Origin: Hyphomicrobiales bacterium
Lineage (GTDB): Bacteria > Pseudomonadota > Alphaproteobacteria > Rhizobiales > Aestuariivirgaceae
Reading direction: 5' to 3'
NCBI GenBank assembly: GCA_016185245.1
Contig: JACPNZ010000022.1
Location: 1-64,000 of the forward strand
DNA length: 64,000 nt
The notes under the pieces are model-generated. The model saw only the letters and a list, made by a program, of their open reading frames with translations. It made no database searches and was not told where the DNA came from. Shown piece after piece: positions 10,200 to 18,763 of this stretch. Position 1 is the first letter of the stretch; every line of letters starts with the position of its first letter. A program made the position numbers and the translations under genes.

Positions 10200-11438
10200 A
10201 TGAGCGATGTAGCACCCAGCCTCGGCCTGTGGCCCAACCGTGCCCAGTTCGGCCTCCTCCTCCTGGTTAACGCCTTCGTCGGCGCCATGGTGGGGATGGA
10301 GCGCAGCATATTGCCGGCGATCGCCACCGACGAGTTCCACCTGGCGGCGCGAACCGCCATCCTGTCGTTCATCGTCGTCTTCGGCCTCAGCAAGGCCCTG
10401 ACCAACTACGGCGCCGGCCGGTTGTCGGACCGGTTCGGCAGGAAGCGCATTCTGGTGGCCGGCTGGCTGGTGGCCGCACCGGTGCCGTTTCTCCTCATGT
10501 GGGCGCCGCAATGGTCCTGGGTGCTCTTCGCCAATCTGCTCTTGGGCGTGAGCCAGGGCCTCACCTGGTCGACCACGGTGATCATGAAGATCGATCTGGC
10601 GGGGCCGAAGAACCGCGGCCTCGCCATGGGCCTCAACGAATTCACCGGCTATTTCGCCGTGGGTGCGGCAGCCCTGGCCACCGGCTGGATCGCGGCGCGC
10701 TACGGCCTGCGGCCCCAGCCTTTCTATCTGGGCGTGGGCTTCGTCGTCTGCGGCCTCGGCCTGTCGGCTTTGGCAGTGCGCGAGACCCACCACTTCGTGG
10801 CCCACGAGACCAGCCTCGCCGCTCAACCGGCAACGGCAGCGCTCTCGCAGCGCGACATCTTCTGGCGCACCACGTTCGCCGACCGCAACCTGTCCAGCAT
10901 CTGCCAGGTGGGCCTGTTCAACAATCTCAACGACGGTCTGGCCTGGGGCCTGTTTCCGCTGGTCTTTGCGGCAGCCGGCCTGGGCCTCGGCGAGATCGGT
11001 TGGCTCGCGGCACTCTATCCCGCCGTGTGGGGCGCGAGCCAGCTTGTCACCGGTCTTCTATCCGACCGCATCGGCCGCAAGTGGCTGATCGTCGGCGGCA
11101 TGTGGGTGCAGGCGGCGGGGATTGCGCTGATCGCGCTGGCCCACGGCGTGCCGGGCTTTGCCACCGGATCGGTGCTGCTCGGCCTCGGCACGGCCATGGT
11201 CTATCCCACGTTGCTGGCGGCGATCGGCGATGTTGCCGAGCCGCGCTGGCGGGCCTCGGCGGTCGGCGTCTACCGCTTGTGGCGCGACCTCGGCTATGCC
11301 GTGGGAGCACTGGTGGCGGGCGTTGCCGCCGATCTCGTGGGGCTCACCGGCGCCATCTGGCTGGTTGCCGGCCTCACCTTCGTCTCCGGCACCATCGCCG
11401 CGCTGCGCATGACCGAAACACTCAAGCACCCCGGCTGA
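10200..11438 (+). CDS. MFS transporter
   Basis: 12-TM-like; GRLSDRFGRKRILVAGW and GLLSDRIGRKWLIVGG loops. Confidence 0.9.
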   Translation: MSDVAPSLGLWPNRAQFGLLLLVNAFVGAMVGMERSILPAIATDEFHLAARTAILSFIVVFGLSKALTNYGAGRLSDRFGRKRILVAGWLVAAPVPFLLMWAPQWSWVLFANLLLGVSQGLTWSTTVIMKIDLAGPKNRGLAMGLNEFTGYFAVGAAALATGWIAARYGLRPQPFYLGVGFVVCGLGLSALAVRETHHFVAHETSLAAQPATAALSQRDIFWRTTFADRNLSSICQVGLFNNLNDGLAWGLFPLVFAAAGLGLGEIGWLAALYPAVWGASQLVTGLLSDRIGRKWLIVGGMWVQAAGIALIALAHGVPGFATGSVLLGLGTAMVYPTLLAAIGDVAEPRWRASAVGVYRLWRDLGYAVGALVAGVAADLVGLTGAIWLVAGLTFVSGTIAALRMTETLKHPG

Positions 11439-11877
11439 GCGCTGCCGGCGCATCGTGCATCAAGGCTTCGATCACCGGGCAATCGGGCCGCGTGCCGTTG
11501 GCGCAGGACGCCGATACCGCCTTCAGCACCTCTTCCAACCGCCGCAGGCGCGCGATCTTGCCGCGGATCGCCTGCATATTGGCGTCGACGATCACTTTGA
11601 CCTTGGCGCATGAACCTGGCGCGCCGTCCGCCAAGCCGAGGAGCTGGCGCACGTCGCTTTGCGCAAAACCGAGTTCCCGCGCCTGGCGGATGAAGGCCAG
11701 GCGCCGCAAATGTTCCGGGCCGAAGGTACGGCGGCCGTTGCTCATCCGCCCGGCCCGGGGAATGAGCCCGATGCGCTCGAAATAGCGGATGGTCTCGGCG
11801 TTGACGCCGGACAGGGCCGCCGCCTGGCCAATCGAATGACCCGCCGCTCGCGTTGAAGTGATCGCCATGACCGTCAA
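11422..11877 (-). CDS. merR: MerR family regulator (mercury/heavy-metal type)
   Basis: SIGQAAALSGVNAETIRYFERIGLIPRAGRMSNGRRTFGPEHLRRLAFIRQARELGFAQSDVRQLLGL; Cys residues in the C-terminal half (SCAKVKV, ASCANGTRPDCPVIEAL). Confidence 0.85.
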   Translation of the reverse strand: MTVMAITSTRAAGHSIGQAAALSGVNAETIRYFERIGLIPRAGRMSNGRRTFGPEHLRRLAFIRQARELGFAQSDVRQLLGLADGAPGSCAKVKVIVDANMQAIRGKIARLRRLEEVLKAVSASCANGTRPDCPVIEALMHDAPAALSRGA

Positions 11878-11883
11878 ATCCTC

Positions 11884-11914
11884 TTGCTCCTGTAGTTACT
11901 ACAGGACCTATGGT
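11884..11914 (+). promoter_or_regulatory. MerR-type promoter/operator: TTGCTC-19 bp-TATGGT with central palindrome
   Basis: ttgctc 11884-11889, tatggt 11909-11914 (19-bp spacer); cctgtagt-t-actacagg perfect dyad 11889-11905. Confidence 0.75.
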
Positions 11915-11939
11915 CGGGCGGCAATGACGGACATGCCCG

Positions 11940-12074
11940 ATGGATGACAGCGCAAAAATACCGCCGTCCCATCCGCGAATCGCTGTCTTTGACGACAGCC
12001 CGACCGCCCCGGAGGCCATCGCCGCTGCTTCCGCCGATGCCGGCTATCTCGCCACCGTTGTGGAGATCAAGTGA
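11940..12074 (+). pseudogene. Remnant of a MerP-like / HMA heavy-metal-binding domain (C-terminal half only)
   Basis: 44-aa ORF MDDSAKIPPSHPRIAVFDDSPTAPEAIAAASADAGYLATVVEIK resembles the end of MerP/HMA domains (VTFDD.KT....L..AT.DAGYP). Its stop overlaps the next GTG start. Confidence 0.6.
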
Positions 12075-12289
12075 CCGTCCTGCAATCAACCCTGACCTGC
12101 CCGGTCTGCGGCCATCGCGAGACCGAGACCATGCCGGTCGATTTCTGTCAGTTCTTCTACGAATGTCGGAACTGCCATACATTGCTCCGCCCCAAGACTG
12201 GCGACTGCTGCGTCTTTTGCTCCTATGGTGATGTGCGCTGTCCGTCCAAGCAGCCAGAGCAGGCCGACGGCCAAGGCTGTTGCGCCTGA
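12071..12289 (+). CDS. GDCCVxC domain-containing protein
   Basis: LTCPVCGHRETETMPVDFCQFFYECRNCHTLLRPKTGDCCVFCSYGDVRCP contains the signature GDCCVFC. Confidence 0.9.
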   Translation: MTVLQSTLTCPVCGHRETETMPVDFCQFFYECRNCHTLLRPKTGDCCVFCSYGDVRCPSKQPEQADGQGCCA

Positions 12290-12372
12290 ACTGTCTGTAA
12301 TTGTCGCACCCGATTGCATGGCCGCCCGCTGCCGCTATGGTGCGCGGCCAAGCGAAACCCCGGGGGACCACT

Positions 12373-13350
12373 ATGAGCTTCAAGACCATCGACCAGGCGC
12401 CGGCGCGCCTCAATCGCAGTGAACTCGCCGTTCCCGGCAGCCAGCCGCAGCTCTTCGAAAAGGCGGCGAAATCGGCCGCCGACGTGGTCTTCCTCGATCT
12501 CGAGGACGCGGTCGCCCCCGACGACAAGGAGAAGGCCCGCAAGAACGTCATCCAGGCGATCGGCGATTTCGACTGGGGCCGCAAGGCGCTGTCGGTGCGC
12601 ATCAATGGGCTTGACACCCACTACATGTATCGCGACGTGGTCGACGTGCTCGAACAGGCCTCCGGCCGCCTCGACCTGATCATGATCCCCAAGGTCGGCA
12701 CCGCCGCCGACGTCTATGCCATCGACATGCTCTGTACACAGATTGAAACCGCCAAGGGCCGCAAGAAGCGGGTGGGCTTCGAGATGATCGTCGAAACCGC
12801 CCTTGGCATGCAGAACGTGCACGAGATTGCCGCGGCATCCAAACGCAACGAGTCGCTGCATTTCGGCGTTGCCGACTACGCCGCCTCGACCAAGGCCCGC
12901 ACCACCTCGATCGGCGGCGCCAACGCCGACTACGCCGTGCTGACCGAGCCTCTGGACGACGGCCGCCGCGAAACCCACTGGGGCGACATGTGGCACTATG
13001 CCATTGCCCGCATGGTGGTGGCGGCACGGGCCAATGGGCTGCGCCCGGTCGACGGTCCCTTCGGCAATTTCTCCGATGCTGACGCTTTCAAGGCCGCCGC
13101 CCGCCGCGCCGCGGTCCTGGGCTGCGAGGGCAAATGGGCGATCCATCCCTCGCAGATCACCCTTGCCAACGAGATGATGAGCCCGAGCGAGGCCGATGTG
13201 ACGCGGGCCAAACGCATCATCGCCGCCATGGAGGAAGCCGCCAAGGCCGGCAAGGGTGCGGTCTCGCTCGACGGCCGCCTCATCGACTATGCCTCGATCC
13301 GCCAGGCCGAGGTCCTGGTGCAGAAGGCCGCCCAGATCGCCGCCGCTTGA
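12373..13350 (+). CDS. HpcH/HpaI aldolase/citrate lyase family protein (malyl-CoA/beta-methylmalyl-CoA lyase-like)
   Basis: ELAVPGSQPQLFEKAAKSAADVVFLDLEDAVAPDDKEKAR...GFEMIVETALGMQNVHEIA. Confidence 0.88.
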   Translation: MSFKTIDQAPARLNRSELAVPGSQPQLFEKAAKSAADVVFLDLEDAVAPDDKEKARKNVIQAIGDFDWGRKALSVRINGLDTHYMYRDVVDVLEQASGRLDLIMIPKVGTAADVYAIDMLCTQIETAKGRKKRVGFEMIVETALGMQNVHEIAAASKRNESLHFGVADYAASTKARTTSIGGANADYAVLTEPLDDGRRETHWGDMWHYAIARMVVAARANGLRPVDGPFGNFSDADAFKAAARRAAVLGCEGKWAIHPSQITLANEMMSPSEADVTRAKRIIAAMEEAAKAGKGAVSLDGRLIDYASIRQAEVLVQKAAQIAAA

Positions 13351-13353
13351 ACT

Positions 13354-13950
13354 TCAGTGCCAGAAGAGCGGGGTGAGCGAGGCCACCAGCAGCAGCGCCA
13401 TGGCGATGTTGAAGGCTCGCCGGTAGGTGGGATGGTTCAGCACGCGCTGGAGCGCCACCCCGAACAAGGCCCATGAACTGATCGAGGGAAAGGTGACCGC
13501 GCCAAAGACCGCCGCCACCAGCAGCACCGACCAGACATAGCTGGCGGCAAGGGTATAGGTAGCGATGGCACTTACCATCATTGCCCAGCCCTTGGGATTG
13601 ACCCATTGAAACAGTGCCGCCTTGATGAAGGTCATCGGTTGCGCCCCACCCCGGCCGTCGCCGACCGGCCCGGAATTGGCGATCTTCCAGGCCAGCCACA
13701 GCATGTAGAGGCCTCCCATCCAGCGCAGGGCCCCATAGATCTGCGGATAGCGCGCGAAGATGGGTCCCAGTCCGATGCCCACCACCACGATCATGAAGGT
13801 AAAACCGAAGCCGATCCCCAGCATGTGCGGAACCTTGCGCCGGAAGCCGAAATTCACCCCCGAAGACAGCAACATCAGGTTGTTCGGGCCGGGTGTCGCG
13901 GCGGCCACGAAAGCAAATGTCACCAGGGCGGCAAACAGTTCGGCGGTCAT
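13354..13950 (-). CDS. LysE family translocator
   Basis: FVAAATPGPNNLMLLSSGVNFGFRRKVPHMLGIGFGF. Confidence 0.9.
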   Translation of the reverse strand: MTAELFAALVTFAFVAAATPGPNNLMLLSSGVNFGFRRKVPHMLGIGFGFTFMIVVVGIGLGPIFARYPQIYGALRWMGGLYMLWLAWKIANSGPVGDGRGGAQPMTFIKAALFQWVNPKGWAMMVSAIATYTLAASYVWSVLLVAAVFGAVTFPSISSWALFGVALQRVLNHPTYRRAFNIAMALLLVASLTPLFWH

Positions 13951-14074
13951 GCCCTGCCATAACACGGCTTAGCGCTGTGGCCCTCGCCTCGTCATGCCGC
14001 GCCCACATGGCTCCCATGACGGGGCCTGCATTGAACGATTCCAGCAAAAGCATCATTCTCCAGCAGTCGCGTTT

Positions 14075-14216
14075 CTTGACGCTGTACTTGCGGATGCTAC
14101 TCCCTCCCCTTGTATCGTCCGCAAAGGCTGCCGCTTCCCCCACAGGCTAGCGCGGCGGCTGGCCCGAAATGGGCAAGGGTAACTTTCAAGGCCGGACGCT
14201 TGTCCGGCCTTTTTTG
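14075..14216 (+). ncRNA. Candidate structured sRNA (about 107 nt, ~14109-14215) with own promoter and intrinsic terminator
   Basis: CTTGAC (14075) -16- CTACTC (14097) promoter-like; closing helix CCCTTG 14107-14112 / CAAGGG 14174-14179; ends in a strong terminator; no + strand CDS precedes it. Confidence 0.4.
14188..14215 (+). terminator. Rho-independent terminator
   Basis: aaggccggac-gctt-gtccggcctt followed by ttttt. Confidence 0.85.
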
Positions 14217-14218
14217 TT

Positions 14219-15181
14219 TCACATGTAGAGCTTTTCGCCATCCATGCCGGCATAGAGGGAGGCGACGAAGTCGCCATAGCCGTTGAACAGCTTGGTCGGC
14301 ACCCTGTCGCCGGTGCCGATCACTTCCTCTTGGGCCTGGCTCCAGCGCGGATGCGGCACATCCGGGTTTACATTGGCCCAGAACCCATATTCGTTCTCGG
14401 CAAGTTGCTGCCAGAAATTGAGTGGCCGTTGGACCGCGAAACTTACCTTGACGATGGCCTTGATCGACTTGAATCCGTATTTCCAAGGAAGATGCAGGCG
14501 GATGGGAGCGCCCATGCTGTTGGCGACCGGCTTGCCATAGGCGCCGGTCACCAGGAAGGCCAGGTCGCTGGCCGCTTCCGCCATGCTGACGCCCTCGACA
14601 TAGGGCCAGGGATAGGCGCCGAACAGGCCGGGCTGCTGGCCGTCCGCCACCTCGGGCCGGTTGAAGGTCTCGAAGCGCACATATTTCGCTTTCGCCGTCG
14701 GCCTGGCGATTTCGACCAGCCTGGCCAGCGGGAAACCGGTCCACGGCACCACCATCGACCAGGCCTCGACGCAGCGGTGGCGATAGATGCGCTCCTCCAG
14801 GCTCACCTGTTTCAACAGATCGTCGATGCCGAGGGTCAAGGGCTTCTCCACCTCGCCGTCGATCGCGATGGTCCAGGGCCGGATCGGCAGTTTGGCGGCG
14901 GCGCTCGAGATGCGCTTGGTGGTACCGAACTCGTAGTAGTTGTTGAAGGTAGTGTTGTAGGCCTCGTCGGTTATCGGGCGCCCCGCATCGGCAAACTTCG
15001 GATTGGTCTTGGCGGGATAGAGTCCGGCCGAGGGATCCGTTTCGCCACGCGCCGGGCTGCCGACAGCAAGCAGCGTCGCCGCCCCCGCCGCCGCCATCGC
15101 CTGGCGGCGGTTGAAGAACAAATGTTCGGGGGTGACGAAGCTTTCGGGAATTTCCCAGCCCTTGCGGCGCCGAATGAACAT
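14219..15181 (-). CDS. msrP: Protein-methionine-sulfoxide reductase catalytic subunit MsrP
   Basis: MFIRRRKGWEIPESFVTPEHLFFNRRQAMAAAG (Tat-like signal), YRHRCVEAWSMVVPWTGFPL molybdopterin site. Confidence 0.92.
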   Translation of the reverse strand: MFIRRRKGWEIPESFVTPEHLFFNRRQAMAAAGAATLLAVGSPARGETDPSAGLYPAKTNPKFADAGRPITDEAYNTTFNNYYEFGTTKRISSAAAKLPIRPWTIAIDGEVEKPLTLGIDDLLKQVSLEERIYRHRCVEAWSMVVPWTGFPLARLVEIARPTAKAKYVRFETFNRPEVADGQQPGLFGAYPWPYVEGVSMAEAASDLAFLVTGAYGKPVANSMGAPIRLHLPWKYGFKSIKAIVKVSFAVQRPLNFWQQLAENEYGFWANVNPDVPHPRWSQAQEEVIGTGDRVPTKLFNGYGDFVASLYAGMDGEKLYM

Positions 15182-15293
15182 GGATGATGTCTCCTCGCTG
15201 ATCCGCCAGACTAGGGCCCAGCCGCGCCGCCGGCAAATCAACCCCGTTCACGCCCGCGCGAGGGCTTTACGCCGCGCCATGAAGGGTTAATCT

Positions 15294-16694
15294 TTGCCTC
15301 TCAGGAGTTTGCCCATGCGCCAGGCCCGTCTTGCCGTTATCGATCTGCCGGATTTCGGCAGTCCCAAAACCGAGCCGCGCCTTGGCCGCGATATCTATGC
15401 CGCGCGCCTCGACCGTCTCAACCGGCGCATCGCCGCCGCCGGCCTCGACGCTTTGGTGATCTATGGCGACCGCGAGCATCTGGGCAATATCTGCTGGGCC
15501 ACCGGCTATGATCCGCGCTTCGAAGAGGCGATCCTGGTGGTGGTGCCGGGAACGACGCCGCAGCTCTTCGCCGGCAACGAGGGCTATCCCTATGCCGAGA
15601 CCGCGGCAGGCCTTTTCGACCGGGTGTTGTGGCAGCCCCTGAGCCTGATGGGCCAGCCGCGCGACAAGTATCGGCCGTTGCCCGAACTGCTGGCCAGGGC
15701 CGGACTGGCCAAGGGCATGCGCATCGGTCTGGCCGGCTGGAAGGGTTTTGAAAGCGAGGACGGCCGCTTCGATCCCGACTGGTTCGAAACGCCGGCCTAT
15801 CTGGTCGAGGCCCTCAAGGCCCTCGGTCCCACGACCAACGCCGCACTCCTCTTCATGTCGCCCGCCGATGGCCTGCGCGCCATCAACGAAGTCGAACAGC
15901 TCGCCTGTTTCGAGTATGCCGCAGCGCTTTCCTCCTCCGCCATCGGGCGGGTCATTCGCGGGACGAAACCCGGCATGAGCGAATACGACGCCGTGGCGCT
16001 GATGCGCCTCAACGGCTTTCCGCAATCCGTGCATGTCAACATGTGCGCCGGTCCGCGCGCCAAGTACGGCCTGCCCAGCCCTTCGTCGCGAGCGATCGAG
16101 GCGGGCGATCCGATCGTCGTCGGGCTTGGCCTGATGGGCGCCCTCAACTGCCGCGCTGGCTTCATGGTGCGCGATGCCAGCGAGCTGCCCGAACCGATTG
16201 CCGACTATGTCGAGAAGTTGGTAGCCCCCTATTTCACCGCGGCGGCTGCCTGGTACGAGACTCTCGGCATCGGCGTCACCGGCGGCGAACTCTACGACGC
16301 CGTGATGAGCCGCCTCGACGATCCCTTCTTCGGTGTCGGCCTCAATCCCGGCCATCTGATCCATCTCGACGAATGGCTGCATTCGCCGGTGACGCGCGGC
16401 GGCACCATTGCGCTGGTTTCCGGCATGGCGCTCCAATGCGACATCATCCCGGCGACCGGCACCGCCTGGTTCACCAGCAACATCGAGGATGGCGTGGCGC
16501 TGCTCGACGCGGCCGGCCGCGACAAATTTGCCGCGCTCTATCCGGAAGCCTGGTCGCGCATCCAGGCGCGCCGCTCTTTCATGATCGAGAAGCTCGGCGT
16601 CCGCCTCAGACCCGAGGTCCTGCCCTTCAGCAACATTCCCGCCTGGTTGCCGCCCTTCTGGCTCGGCAGCGGCAAGGCGATGACCATGGCCTGA
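15294..16694 (+). CDS. M24 (creatinase/Xaa-Pro peptidase fold) family protein
   Basis: N-terminal creatinase-like LDRLNRRIAAAGLDALVIYGDREHLGNICWATGYDPRFEEAILVV and C-terminal M24-like NPGHLIHLDEW / NIEDGVALLDAAG. Confidence 0.8.
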   Translation: MPLRSLPMRQARLAVIDLPDFGSPKTEPRLGRDIYAARLDRLNRRIAAAGLDALVIYGDREHLGNICWATGYDPRFEEAILVVVPGTTPQLFAGNEGYPYAETAAGLFDRVLWQPLSLMGQPRDKYRPLPELLARAGLAKGMRIGLAGWKGFESEDGRFDPDWFETPAYLVEALKALGPTTNAALLFMSPADGLRAINEVEQLACFEYAAALSSSAIGRVIRGTKPGMSEYDAVALMRLNGFPQSVHVNMCAGPRAKYGLPSPSSRAIEAGDPIVVGLGLMGALNCRAGFMVRDASELPEPIADYVEKLVAPYFTAAAAWYETLGIGVTGGELYDAVMSRLDDPFFGVGLNPGHLIHLDEWLHSPVTRGGTIALVSGMALQCDIIPATGTAWFTSNIEDGVALLDAAGRDKFAALYPEAWSRIQARRSFMIEKLGVRLRPEVLPFSNIPAWLPPFWLGSGKAMTMA

Positions 16695-16783
16695 GTTCAC
16701 GCCTGCTTGAGGCGGCGTGAGTCCTTTTGATTGGCGGCCAAGCGCTGCCCCTTGTTAGGTAGTTTGCACCAGGGAGGACAGCC

Positions 16784-17863
16784 ATGACCCAGATCGTGCC
16801 CCGCACCGGAATGCCCGACGTGCAGATTGGCAAGAAGGAGTTCGCCAAGAGGTTCCGCGACCGATTCTTCGATCCGGCCTTCGCCAAGAACAAGAAGGCG
16901 ATCGCCGAAATCATCGAATCCGCCTGGGATGGCTATGACGTCTACCGCAAGAACCCGAAGAAAGTGCGGGCCGGCAAGGGCTTCGCCGATCCCGACCTGA
17001 TGGTGCCGGTCGAGTGGCTGGAAACCCGCCGCCGCATCATGGCAGCCGAGGCCCGTCAGAAAAATCCCAAGTCACCCAACCGCATCCTGCTGATCAACGG
17101 CTCGATGCGTTCCGACCAGAGCTGCCCGGGCGAGATGTCGAAGTCCTGGCGGCTCCTGACGCTCGCCCGCGAGGAGATCGCCAAGGTCAAGGGCTTCGAG
17201 GTCGAAGTCCTCGATTTGAGCCTCCTCACCTCGCAATATGGCCGCCTCATCCACCCCTGCAAGGCTTGCGTCTCGACCGCCCAGCCGCTCTGCCACTGGC
17301 CCTGCTCGTGCTATCCCAATTTCGCCATGGGCCAGGTCAATGACTGGATGGCCGATATCTATCCCATGTGGGCGGCGGCCCATGGGGTGATGATCGTGAC
17401 CCCGGTCAACTGGTATCAGGCACCCGCCGGCCTCAAGGCGATGATCGACCGGCTGGTCTGCGCCGACGGCGGCAACCCGGATTTCACCTCGACCGGCGGC
17501 AAGGACCCCCAGGCCGCCAAGGACCTGGAGATGAAGGGCTGGGATTATCCGCGCCATCTGGCAGGCAGGGTCTTTGCGCTCGCCGTCCACGGCGATGCGG
17601 CAGGGGTTGAAAACCTGCGCCGCATCTTGACCGACTGGCTCTGCGACATCGGCTTCATTCAAGCCGGCCACAAGTCGGTGATGGGAACTTATATCGGCTA
17701 TCTCGGCACCTATGCCGAAAACCACCTCGACCTCGACAAGGATGAGGGAACCCAGGACGACGTGAAGACCGCCGCCAAGTCGCTCGTCCAGGCGGTCAGG
17801 CTGATGCGCGCCGGCAAGCTGGCTCAGCCCGACGCAGGGTTGCACGAGGCAAGGCCAAAGTAG
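16784..17863 (+). CDS. Flavodoxin/NADPH-dependent FMN reductase family protein
   Basis: RILLINGSMRSDQSCPGEMSKSWRL...GVMIVTPVNWYQAPAGLKAMIDRLV. Confidence 0.85.
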   Translation: MTQIVPRTGMPDVQIGKKEFAKRFRDRFFDPAFAKNKKAIAEIIESAWDGYDVYRKNPKKVRAGKGFADPDLMVPVEWLETRRRIMAAEARQKNPKSPNRILLINGSMRSDQSCPGEMSKSWRLLTLAREEIAKVKGFEVEVLDLSLLTSQYGRLIHPCKACVSTAQPLCHWPCSCYPNFAMGQVNDWMADIYPMWAAAHGVMIVTPVNWYQAPAGLKAMIDRLVCADGGNPDFTSTGGKDPQAAKDLEMKGWDYPRHLAGRVFALAVHGDAAGVENLRRILTDWLCDIGFIQAGHKSVMGTYIGYLGTYAENHLDLDKDEGTQDDVKTAAKSLVQAVRLMRAGKLAQPDAGLHEARPK

Positions 17864-18126
17864 GGGTTAGCGGATCGGTGCAGCCCGCGCGGCGCGGCAT
17901 CCGGCGGGCGAAATGAATGCAGTGCAGCACTTGCACCGCAATCCCGACAACCAACTCGCAACCTGAACCCTATCCGCGAGCGGCAACTGTCAGGTGATTA
18001 CTGTTCTTATCCGGCTTTCGTCGGAATAACGAGTTAAGAGAGCTTTCTCCGGAATGACGAACCATTGAAAATTTCGCCATTCGCCATTCGCTAAAGTCAC
18101 ATGCGCCCTCCTAACCTCCGAGAATA

Positions 18127-18429
18127 CTACTTCACCGGGCCACGTGTGATGGTCGTGAGTTCCGCGATCACGTCAAACGCCTTGATGCTCAGCGTCGGGT
18201 CACCTTTCATCTCCGCAATAATTGGCCCGTCCACGAAGGCTTGCACTGCGGCGTCATCGTCGAATAGGTAGATCCCGCCGGCTTCGCTTTGGGCCTCGTT
18301 TATGATCCAGACCTTCCAGCGCAGGCCAGGTATGTCCGCGATGGGTTGAGCATAGGGCAGGTTTTCTCTCTCATACTCGGCCCTCGGCCCGTTGAGCTTG
18401 TAGTTGATTTGCAGGATTTTGGCCGACAT
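18127..18429 (-). CDS. YdhR-type putative monooxygenase
   Basis: LQINYKLNGPRAEYERENLPYAQPIADIPGLRWKVWIINEAQSEAGGIYLFDDDAAVQAF. Confidence 0.8.
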   Translation of the reverse strand: MSAKILQINYKLNGPRAEYERENLPYAQPIADIPGLRWKVWIINEAQSEAGGIYLFDDDAAVQAFVDGPIIAEMKGDPTLSIKAFDVIAELTTITRGPVK

Positions 18430-18594
18430 GTCTTTCCTCCCTTATTTATACAGACTGTTCTTGTACACCCGTTCAGTGATAGAGAATCGCGAAATATCTA
18501 GCCAACCGCTAACCGTAGACTCTTCATTTTTTGAGCTAGCGGTATAAACAGCTGTATCAACACATAAACCTGTTCCCGCGGTGGCGGAAGCTCT

Positions 18595-18656
18595 GATTGC
18601 GGTGACAGTGCATTCAATTCTCTGGGATTGCGGTGACAGTGCATTCAATTCTCTGG
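18595..18656. repeat. Exact tandem duplication of a 31-bp unit
   Basis: gattgcggtgacagtgcattcaattctctgg at 18595-18625 and 18626-18656. Confidence 0.95.
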
Positions 18657-18763
18657 TCGTGATCTCAGCCACTCAGCGCTTTCACTCACAGCTCATGCCG
18701 TCCTCCTCCCCACCGCGCTCGTGAGGATGGCAGGATTGCTGGCGTCCGCTTTGTTTCGGCGCT

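Noticed and set aside
10200-12289. DUF1326 - MFS - MerR - GDCCVxC as one metal-resistance island
   Set aside because: The MFS lacks metal-transport hallmarks and the DUF1326 gene diverges from it; only MerR/HMA remnant/GDCCVxC are clearly linked.
18442-18672. 76-aa - strand ORF spanning the 31-bp repeats
   Set aside because: No start signal or recognisable domain; likely non-coding.
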